A stretch of DNA of 5,580 nucleotides, from contig JAJYWG010000440.1 in the NCBI GenBank assembly GCA_021791615.1, forward strand, positions 1 to 5,580, written 5' to 3'. Origin of the DNA: Actinomycetes bacterium (GTDB taxonomy: Bacteria; Actinomycetota; Acidimicrobiia; Acidimicrobiales; RAAP-2). A model generated the notes under the pieces. That model was not told the origin of the DNA, did not search any database, and saw only the letters and a list, made by a program, of their open reading frames with translations. A program made the position numbers and the translations under genes. Numbering within the stretch: the stretch's first letter is position 1; each line of letters begins with the position of its first letter. This document shows, piece by piece, positions 1 to 3,985 of this stretch.

Positions 1-56
1 TGCCAGAAGTCGTCGTCCATCGTCTCGCCGGTCTTGGCTTTGCGGGGTTCGGTCAT
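1..56 (-). CDS. 5' end of a probable antitoxin gene (partial)
   Basis: Only the first 18 complete codons are present, reading MTEPRKAKTG then ETMDDDFW; the gene continues beyond base 1. Its ATG (56-54) overlaps the TGA of the upstream toxin candidate in an ATGA junction, so the two are translationally coupled and co-transcribed. In the small BrnT-like toxin modules of actinomycetes the toxin usually comes first and a short charged antitoxin follows, which is why I infer an antitoxin. The visible N-terminus is hydrophilic and has no recognisable DNA-binding motif yet. The overlap and order are seen; the function is inference from position only. A second in-frame ATG at codon 13 could also be the start. 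Confidence 0.5.
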   Translation of the reverse strand, partial: MTEPRKAKTGETMDDDFW

Positions 57-286
57 GGGAGCAGCCTCCTGTACTTGCGGCGCATCGGCATGGCGTGGAA
101 GGCGATCTCTTCGCCCTGTTCGTCCACGGCGGTCAACACTTCGAGCAGCATGCCGGCGGTGTCGGGGCCGAGGTAGAGCACGTAAGGGTCGTCCAGGTCG
201 TCGTAGGCAACGAGCGCGTTGGTGATGGCGTGGAGAACATCGTCGGCGCTACAGCCGTGTTTGAGTGCCGACTCTCGGACGTCCAC
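53..286 (-). CDS. BrnT-like small toxin candidate of a type II toxin-antitoxin pair
   Basis: With the GTG start at 286-284 the product is 77 residues, beginning VDVRESALKHG (residue 1 read as Met). It shows the pattern I associate with small actinobacterial BrnT-like toxins: ALKHG near the N-terminus (7-11), an acidic stretch (DDLDD, 29-33), a YLGPDTAGMLLEV strand pair (38-50) and a basic C-terminal HAMPMRRKYRRLLP (64-77). The K-H-G and R-x-K-Y elements resemble the BrnT RNase fold, but I cannot confirm catalytic residues. The frame stays open upstream to 406. I reject that longer start because a TACGAT -10 box and the divergent padR promoter lie there, and the family signature begins right after the GTG. 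The next gene overlaps by ATGA and is probably the antitoxin. Family assignment is moderate; existence of the gene is fairly sure. Confidence 0.6.
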   Translation of the reverse strand: MDVRESALKHGCSADDVLHAITNALVAYDDLDDPYVLYLGPDTAGMLLEVLTAVDEQGEEIAFHAMPMRRKYRRLLP

Positions 287-321
287 CAGATTATCGTATA
301 ACGAAACTGGCGGGCCGAAGA
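287..321 (-). promoter_or_regulatory. Probable promoter of the toxin gene giving a leaderless mRNA
   Basis: On the minus strand a TACGAT -10 box (298-293) fits the actinobacterial TAnnnT consensus. It sits in a small AT-rich island (GTTATACGATAATC) in otherwise GC-rich DNA. It ends 6 bases before the GTG at 286, so transcription should start at or next to the start codon. No ribosome binding site is visible. The -35 position (321-316, TCTTCG) is a poor match. TTAT/ATAA arms (291-301) form a short palindrome over the -10 box that could serve a repressor. Confidence 0.4.
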
Positions 322-394
322 GGGCTCGCTGACGAGACGGCGGCGACCCCTGCACGCAGGGAACCCCGTGGAGCTGCGTGGTCCGGCTGCCGCC

Positions 395-423
395 TTGCAC
401 CGACAACTAATACGCCATACGAT
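395..423 (+). promoter_or_regulatory. Probable padR operon promoter, leaderless start
   Basis: TTGCAC (395-400) and TACGAT (418-423) are separated by 17 bases. The -10 fits TAnnnT; the -35 keeps the TTG of the consensus. The -10 ends 7 bases before ATG 431, so the transcript probably begins at the A of that codon. No Shine-Dalgarno sequence precedes ATG 431, which agrees with leaderless translation. The 7-mer ATACGAT is shared with the divergent toxin promoter. Confidence 0.45.
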
Positions 424-436
424 GCACCATATGGCG
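413..436 (+). promoter_or_regulatory. Inverted repeat, candidate PadR operator
   Basis: CGCCATA (413-419) and TATGGCG (430-436) are perfect 7-bp inverted arms with a 10-base spacer. The left arm overlaps the -10 box and the right arm overlaps the padR start codon. PadR-family repressors commonly bind dyad operators of about this size in their own promoters, so autorepression is the natural reading. The symmetry is seen; the binding protein is inferred. Confidence 0.45.
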
Positions 437-760
437 AGACAAGGACGGGGCGACGACGGGCTCGCTCGCTTCGGGGAGCCAGGCGTGCTGGTGCTCGTGT
501 CGCTCAGCGACGGACCCAAGCATGGCTACGCGATCACCACGGACGTGCTCGAGCAGACCGGGGTGCGCCTCGGACCGGGCACCTTGTACGGGTCGCTGAC
601 CAAGCTGGTCGAGCGCGGGCTGATCGAGCCGGTTCCGAGTGACGACCGTCGCCGCCCGTATCGGATCACGGGGGCCGGCAAAGCGGCGCTCGCCAACCAG
701 CTGGCGAGCTGGGAGCGCATTGTCACCGCCGGGCAGCTCCGGCTCCGGGGACTCTCTTGA
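431..760 (+). CDS. PadR-family winged-helix transcriptional repressor
   Basis: The product has 109 residues, a typical length for a short (subfamily 2-like) PadR protein. The winged-helix domain fills residues 14-84. It shows GPKHGYAI (28-35), the recognition-helix region LGPGTLYGSLTKLVERGLI (48-66) and the wing RRPYRITGAG (74-83); the C-terminal helix (84-103) would dimerise. PadR proteins repress nearby genes and are released by small ligands or stress. I chose ATG 431 because a -10 box lies 7 bases upstream and the length fits; the frame is open back to a GTG at 368, and ATG 422 is another option. The TGA overlaps the TTG start of the next gene (TTGA), so it heads a three-gene operon with two membrane proteins that it probably controls. 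The family assignment is confident; ligand and targets are unknown. Confidence 0.92.
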   Translation: MARQGRGDDGLARFGEPGVLVLVSLSDGPKHGYAITTDVLEQTGVRLGPGTLYGSLTKLVERGLIEPVPSDDRRRPYRITGAGKAALANQLASWERIVTAGQLRLRGLS

Positions 761-1110
761 TACGCCTGCTCGTCGCCTGCTACCCGAAGGCGTGGCGCCG
801 CGCCTACGGCGAGGAGTTCGCCGCGCTCTTGGAGCAGACCCGCCTCACCCCTCGTGCCGTCCTCGACGTGCTGGTCCAGGCGGCCAAGCTCCACGCCAGC
901 GCCCATCGGGCCGGGTCCTTGGTGGGTGCGGCGGTACTGGTGTCGATGGGTGTCGAGGTCGTCGCCCGAAGGATGGGGCTGGCCGTCAACGTCGTGTGGG
1001 TGCCCCGCACCCCGGCGCAGACGGTGGCGCTCCTCGCGCTCTTCGCCCCTTGGGCCGCGCTGGCGGTCCGGGCCGGTCGCGGTCGGTCACTCCCGCCTGC
1101 CCGCTCGTGA
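757..1110 (+). CDS. PadR-associated small membrane protein with YPxxWRxxYGEE motif
   Basis: The product has 117 residues and starts at a TTG that overlaps the padR stop codon (TTGA, 757-760), implying translational coupling. The N-terminus carries YPKAWRRAYGEEFAALLEQT (9-28) followed by LTPRAVLDV (30-38), a signature common in actinobacterial proteins encoded next to PadR regulators. Two hydrophobic segments, about 53-70 and 87-104, are probable membrane helices. The protein ends in a short basic tail. The TTG is preferred because the signature begins immediately after it and no other start preserves it. I know of no experimentally defined function for this family. From context it is likely a PadR-regulated membrane component acting with the next gene product. 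Confidence 0.8.
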   Translation: MIRLLVACYPKAWRRAYGEEFAALLEQTRLTPRAVLDVLVQAAKLHASAHRAGSLVGAAVLVSMGVEVVARRMGLAVNVVWVPRTPAQTVALLALFAPWAALAVRAGRGRSLPPARS

Positions 1111-1517
1111 CCGGCGTCGTCGTCGGCCACGTCGTCGTCTGGGTCGTCCTCGTCCTGGTCCTGCTCGACCTTCTTGCCCTCGCCGTGGTCCGCCCGTCGT
1201 CTCGGCGGCTCGCGAGGTCGGCTCGCTCCCGGAGGATCGCCAGATGGGTGGGCTACGAACTCGGCGGCATCGTAGCGCTCTACCTCGTCGGGAGGGCGGT
1301 CGCCGAGTTCTTCACCGTGGACTACGCGAACCCCGCGAGCTACCGGGACAGCTGGGGAGGACCCGGCCTGGTCGGGGTGTTCCTCGTGCACGCCGGTCCC
1401 GGGGCGGCGATCGTCGTCGCCGTTGTCGGCTACTTGCTCCGCTGGTGGCCGCGGTCACGAAGAACCAGCAAGGTCAACGAGACGGCCACGCGGGAGCCGC
1501 CGCGACAGATCCGGTGA
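1107..1517 (+). CDS. Three-helix integral membrane protein of the padR operon
   Basis: The product has 136 residues, with a GTG start overlapping the upstream stop codon (GTGA, 1107-1110). Its frame stays open upstream to 639, but that part lies inside padR and the previous membrane gene, so GTG 1107 is the sensible start. Three hydrophobic stretches are visible: about 3-28 (very rich in Val and Leu), 47-69 and 87-112. The first loop is strongly basic (RPSSRRLARSARSRRIAR, 29-46), which by the positive-inside rule puts it in the cytoplasm. The C-terminal tail (113-136) is polar and basic. I recognise no named family. It ends 6 bases before the convergent epimerase gene. Existence is supported by the coupling and the membrane pattern; function is unknown. 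Confidence 0.75.
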   Translation: MTGVVVGHVVVWVVLVLVLLDLLALAVVRPSSRRLARSARSRRIARWVGYELGGIVALYLVGRAVAEFFTVDYANPASYRDSWGGPGLVGVFLVHAGPGAAIVVAVVGYLLRWWPRSRRTSKVNETATREPPRQIR

Positions 1518-1523
1518 GTCGGA

Positions 1524-2219
1524 TCAGGTTCGTTCCCAGGAGCGGGTTGGTCGCCAGCCGATGGTCTTCTCGGTGAGGGCGGTGTCGAAGGGGCCTGGCC
1601 CGCACACGGTGAGCCGGTGGTGTCCCGCCAAGTCGGCCGTGAGGGCCTGCACCGTGGCGTTGGCGACGTCATCGACGTGCACGAAGGCACCGAGCTCGGC
1701 CGTTTCCGGCGTGTAGAGGCTGAGGCTGTCGTCGTCCAGGATCATGACCGGCCTGAGCACTACGGTCGGTATCTGGGTCCGGGAGGTCCAGGCCTGGCAC
1801 ATCTCCTCGGCCAGTCGTTTCGACATGCCGTAAGGACGCGACGCCTTTAGCGGATGAGCGTCATCGACGGGGAGGTATGCGGGGGTTCCCTCGCCTTCGG
1901 CGAAGCCGAATACCTGGGCCGACGAGAAGTACACCACTCGGGACACCGTGTGGGCTTCCGCTGCGACCAAGACATGCCAGGTGCCCAACAGGTTCGTGGC
2001 GACGATGTCGGTCGGGCTCCCAGCCGTGTCATGGGCGAGCGCGCCGGCGTGCACGACGGCATCGCAGCCCGGCGTTGCGTCAAAGACGGTTTGGGGATCG
2101 CGAAGGTCGTAGCCGTCGGCGATGTCGAACGGCTGCACGATCCAACCGGCAGCCTCGAGCGCTGGTCGGGCAGCACGCCCGACCCCTCCTGATGACCCGG
2201 TCAGCAGCACTCGTGGCAT
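1524..2219 (-). CDS. NAD-dependent epimerase/dehydratase family protein (extended SDR)
   Basis: The product from ATG 2219 has 231 residues. The Rossmann fingerprint TGSSGGVG (7-14, GxxGxxG) follows the first strand MPRVLLTG, and Asp32 at the end of strand 2 suggests NAD rather than NADP. HAGA (57-60), N76, FSSAQVFG (98-105) and the catalytic YGMSK (Tyr130, Lys134) complete the extended-SDR set. The C-terminus IGWRPTRSWERT is a typical family ending, so the protein looks complete although shorter than the usual 280-330 residues of sugar epimerases. Such enzymes oxidise or epimerise nucleotide sugars or reduce related carbonyl compounds; the substrate here cannot be read. ATG 2219 is preferred over the upstream GTG 2234 because the fold begins right after it and a GGGA lies upstream. 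It is convergent with the membrane operon and has no visible partner gene. Confidence 0.9.
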   Translation of the reverse strand: MPRVLLTGSSGGVGRAARPALEAAGWIVQPFDIADGYDLRDPQTVFDATPGCDAVVHAGALAHDTAGSPTDIVATNLLGTWHVLVAAEAHTVSRVVYFSSAQVFGFAEGEGTPAYLPVDDAHPLKASRPYGMSKRLAEEMCQAWTSRTQIPTVVLRPVMILDDDSLSLYTPETAELGAFVHVDDVANATVQALTADLAGHHRLTVCGPGPFDTALTEKTIGWRPTRSWERT

Positions 2220-2400
2220 GCATAGTCCCAACACTGCTCGTCGAGGCGCTGACCGACCCGGAACGCCCGCCTGACGACGGTATCAGCACACCATTCGCTG
2301 ACGGGCCGGACCGTCTCGTCGGTGGGAAGCGAGTCCCCGGATCAGCGCTCACCTGTGCTCTCGACCTCGGCTCATCGAAGAAGAAAACGCGATCAAGCTC

Positions 2401-2429
2401 TTGACTTCGCGATCTGGGAGGCGCATAAT
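2401..2429 (+). promoter_or_regulatory. Near-consensus sigma-70 promoter for the Replic_Relax operon
   Basis: TTGACT (2401-2406) and CATAAT (2424-2429) are separated by exactly 17 bases; each box differs from consensus at one position. An A-rich run just upstream (GAAGAAGAAAACG, about 2378-2390) could act as an UP element. The expected start site is near 2436, giving a leader of roughly 36 nt before ATG 2472. It is the best promoter match I found in the window. Confidence 0.65.
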
Positions 2430-2438
2430 ACCGCCCCC
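2417..2438 (+). promoter_or_regulatory. Imperfect inverted repeat around the -10 box, candidate operator
   Basis: GGAGGCG (2417-2423) and CGCCCCC (2432-2438) are inverted arms with one mismatch, and the 8-base spacer contains the -10 box. A repressor bound here would block the promoter. The downstream winged-helix protein is one possible ligand. GC-rich arms can arise by chance in this DNA, so confidence is low. Confidence 0.3.
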
Positions 2439-2471
2439 TGGCACGCTTGTCCGGTCGTGGGCACCCAGCCC

Positions 2472-3371
2472 ATGTTCCCACATCACCTGTCACCAGCAGT
2501 TTCGTCGCGTCCAGCGACGGCGTCGGCACCTGACGGACCCGGCAGGTCCGAGCCGTCCTCGACCGACCAACGACTGCTTGGCCTGCTGGACGAGCACGGC
2601 GTGCTCACCACCGGCCAGCTCGTCCGTCTCACCGGGCTGCCCGAGCGCACCGTTCAGCACCGCTTGGGCCGGCTCCATCGGGTCGGCCTGGTCAACAGGC
2701 ACCGCCCCGAGGTCCCTGTCGGCACCGCCCCCTACCACGTCTGGCTGACTACTTTCGGGGCTGCGGCCATCGGCGCCGGGCCACCCGAGCCGTGGAGCGA
2801 GAACCCTGCCGGCCTACAGGCGACGGCGGCCCTCAGCGAGCTGTGGCTCGGGGTCCGCGGCGGCGGCTCCGAGGTCGCCCTCCACCTGGTTGGGTGGCGT
2901 CGTCTGCGGGACGGGCTCACCTGGTGTGACCCGGATACCGGCGCCGTGAGGCAGCTGCCGGTCGAGGCCGAGCTGCGGGTAGGGCTCGGTGGCGAGGTGG
3001 TCACGGCGCTCGTTCTCGCACGCGTCGAGCGGGTCCCGGCCGCCCGGCTGGTGGCGATCCTGGCCCGGTTCGCCGCCTACCTCGCCGCCGGGCCGGCCAC
3101 GACGCCGCACCCGGTTCTCTTGATGCTGGCACGGACGGAGCGCGTGGCGGCTGGCGTGCATGCGGCCTGCGGGCAAGTCGCGGACACGCCGTCGGGTCGT
3201 CGCATCGGTCGGGTAGCGCTCGACGCGGCAAGCGGACAGGTGGCGGTCGGGGTGGTCGAACCGCGGCCCGCCGGGCTCGTCTCCGAAGCCGTGTGGTGCA
3301 CGCTCGTCGCTCTCGACGAGCGGCGCCGGCTGGTCGACGTGCTCAGCGGCACGCTGGCAGGTGGTCGATGA
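2472..3371 (+). CDS. Replic_Relax-type winged-helix protein, divergent copy
   Basis: From ATG 2472 the product has 299 residues; GTG 2457 is an in-frame alternative, and neither has a strong ribosome binding site. After a Pro/Ser-rich N-terminus (1-31), residues 32-78 form a winged helix (QRLLGLLDEHGVLTTGQL, then QHRLGRLHRVGLV). This aligns well with the protein encoded at 3982-4905, sharing VLTT-Q, QHR, RL and LV at matching places, so the two are paralogues of the plasmid replication-relaxation (Replic_Relax) type. The C-terminal half keeps the general layout (LPVEAELRV, VVTALVLARVER, FAAYL, PVLLMLARTERV) but lacks the PD and ExDxGT acidic motifs of the other copy. Such proteins occur on actinobacterial plasmids and integrative elements, probably as DNA-binding accessory factors for replication or transfer. 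It is first in an operon; its TGA overlaps the ATG of the next ORF. Confidence 0.75.
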   Translation: MFPHHLSPAVSSRPATASAPDGPGRSEPSSTDQRLLGLLDEHGVLTTGQLVRLTGLPERTVQHRLGRLHRVGLVNRHRPEVPVGTAPYHVWLTTFGAAAIGAGPPEPWSENPAGLQATAALSELWLGVRGGGSEVALHLVGWRRLRDGLTWCDPDTGAVRQLPVEAELRVGLGGEVVTALVLARVERVPAARLVAILARFAAYLAAGPATTPHPVLLMLARTERVAAGVHAACGQVADTPSGRRIGRVALDAASGQVAVGVVEPRPAGLVSEAVWCTLVALDERRRLVDVLSGTLAGGR

Positions 3372-3985
3372 GCGGCCGGCCCGCGAGCCGAGCGGCACGT
3401 CACTCCGCGGTGGCGTCATCGCCAGCCCCAGAACACCCCCGCCATCCGCAAGGGGAGCACGCAGGCCACTTCCACCATCCGCAAGGACGGCGTGATGGAC
3501 AGTCCTTTCCTCCGCAAGGGGTTCCGGACCGGCAACCCCGCCATCCGCAAGGTGGTGACCCGGCTGCTGCGGCCGAAGAGGGCTGTCCCCTGACGGCCGA
3601 GCACGGCACCGGCGAGTCGGCATCTGACGTGCAGCAACCGAGGTGCTCGGCGTCGGGCTGTGCGCGGCAGCAACCATGTGCGCCGGTGCCCGAACCGGGT
3701 GTGCTGCGCCCGTTGGCCCGGGCGCTGTTGGCGGTGGCGGCCGAGGTGCACGCGGCCCGCCGGGATGTGCCGGGTGCCGGTCACCACCGGAGCGGGAGTG
3801 GTTTGCGGATGGGAAATCGAGGGCTCCGTGAGGGGGTCCATTGGGGGGTCCGTTCAGTGGTCCGTTCAGTGGTCCGTTCTCCCGCCACTCTGGAGCGGAC
3901 CGGGTCTGGGCGCGCGTCCTCGCACCTCGGGGCCGCCGTACCCCCGCCAGTGGTGAACCCCGACTCTATGGGTGATTGTGCATGA
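3368..3985 (+). CDS. Unrecognised 205-residue ORF between two Replic_Relax genes
   Basis: The ATG at 3368 overlaps the upstream stop and the TGA at 3983-3985 overlaps the downstream start, both as ATGA. The frame is open across the whole 618 bp, which argues for a real gene in the operon. The N-terminal third is odd: HPQG at 26-29, 37-40 and 59-62 plus PPQG at 48-51, spaced 11 residues apart. A Cys/Gln patch (QQPRCSASGCARQQPC, 89-104) follows, then an amphipathic helix VLRPLARALLAVAAEVHAARR (about 111-131) that looks the most protein-like. Near 155-168 come VRS repeats made by a 12-bp DNA repeat. Codon third positions are GC-poor before about 3590 (45 of 74 by hand count), while another frame there scores better, so the true start may be internal or a frameshift may exist. 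I recognise no family. Confidence 0.5.
   Translation: MSGRPASRAARHSAVASSPAPEHPRHPQGEHAGHFHHPQGRRDGQSFPPQGVPDRQPRHPQGGDPAAAAEEGCPLTAEHGTGESASDVQQPRCSASGCARQQPCAPVPEPGVLRPLARALLAVAAEVHAARRDVPGAGHHRSGSGLRMGNRGLREGVHWGVRSVVRSVVRSPATLERTGSGRASSHLGAAVPPPVVNPDSMGDCA
3372..3593 (+). other. Alternative-frame coding-like segment with 11-residue IRK repeats
   Basis: In the frame of the upstream Replic_Relax gene, immediately after its TGA, 73 codons run to a TGA at 3591-3593. By hand count 65 of the 73 end in G or C, against 45 of 74 for the frame of the 3368-3985 ORF over the same stretch. The segment reads NTPAIRKGSTQATS, TIRKDGVMDSP, FLRKGFRTGNP, AIRKVVTRLLR, a basic 11-residue repeat of the form [A/T/F][I/L]RK. 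No start codon precedes the first repeat. The first candidates are GTG 3492 and ATG 3495, the latter with AAGGA 7 bases upstream, which would give a 32-residue peptide. It could be a gene remnant, a readthrough or frameshift extension, or chance. Confidence 0.3.
3442..3552 (+). repeat. Four 12-bp direct repeats at exact 33-bp spacing
   Basis: CCATCCGCAAGG occurs perfectly at 3442-3453, 3475-3486 and 3541-3552. The copy at 3508-3519 matches 10 of 12 (TCCTCCGCAAGG). Starts are exactly 33 bp apart while the 21-bp intervals show no clear similarity. A separate inverted copy of ten bases (TTGCGGATGG) lies at 3803-3812. Even spacing of about three helical turns is what iteron-like binding sites show, but 33 bp is also 11 codons, so a protein repeat is equally possible. 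Confidence 0.75.
3823..3882 (+). repeat. Five 12-bp tandem units, GGTCCGTTCAGT type
   Basis: The units in register are GCTCCGTGAGGG, GGTCCATTGGGG, GGTCCGTTCAGT, GGTCCGTTCAGT and GGTCCGTTCTCC. The third and fourth are identical and the outer ones degrade, mostly in the second half. All point the same way. In the overlapping ORF they give a short VRS-VVRS-VVRS run. They lie about 100 bp before the start of the second Replic_Relax gene. Confidence 0.75.
3871..3901 (+). repeat. Inverted repeat closing the 12-bp tandem array
   Basis: GGTCCGTTC (3871-3879) from the last tandem unit can pair with GAGCGGACC (3893-3901), a 9-bp stem with one G-T pair and a 13-base loop. No T-run follows, so it is not an intrinsic terminator. 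Direct repeats next to an inverted repeat are a common layout at plasmid transfer and replication origins. Confidence 0.45.
3970..3975 (+). promoter_or_regulatory. Ribosome binding site deciding the second Replic_Relax start
   Basis: GGGTGA lies 6 bases before ATG 3982. It supports this ATG over the in-frame TTG 3976 and ATG 4042, which have no comparable site, and works together with the ATGA overlap. Confidence 0.55.

Larger units (their letters stand above)
2220..2471. other. Non-coding region between the epimerase and the mobile module
   Basis: About 250 bp lie between the divergent epimerase and the first Replic_Relax gene. Open frames cross it but lack convincing starts or family features. 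The right half holds an A-rich patch (about 2371-2400) followed by the strong rightward promoter described separately. I see no clear promoter for the epimerase on the minus strand, no tRNA gene and no obvious attachment-site repeat, although this is where a left boundary of the mobile module could lie. Confidence 0.6.

Noticed and set aside
286..406. A 117-residue version of the toxin starting at 406.
   Set aside because: The added 40 residues cross the toxin -10 box and approach the divergent padR promoter, and do not resemble the family N-terminus, which begins just after the GTG at 286.
1500..1580. A bidirectional terminator between the convergent membrane-protein and epimerase genes.
   Set aside because: The genes end 6 bases apart and I found no GC-rich stem with a T-run on either strand; only short 3-4 bp symmetries are present.
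3442..3552. A miniature CRISPR array, given short repeats with even spacing.
   Set aside because: The 12-bp repeats and 21-bp intervals are too short, one repeat is degenerate, and there is no cas gene nearby.
3434..3556. HPQG peptides resembling the HPQ motif of streptavidin-binding peptides.
   Set aside because: The tripeptide is known from selected peptides, but here it depends on a frame with poor codon statistics. No functional link to biotin or streptavidin is visible.
3631..3675. GCAGCAACC repeated at 3631-3639 and 3667-3675.
   Set aside because: There are only two copies with no further periodicity. They may reflect the Gln-Gln-Pro pairs in the ORF, which is not enough to call a repeat element.
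2814..3677. A 287-codon minus-strand open frame crossing the 33-bp array.
   Set aside because: It overlaps the first Replic_Relax gene and has no family motif. Its LADGG repeat is just the 33-bp array read backwards.
3777..3790. A small hairpin, CCGGT-CACC-ACCGG.
   Set aside because: Five-base GC-rich arms are expected by chance here, and no T-run or other context gives it a role.
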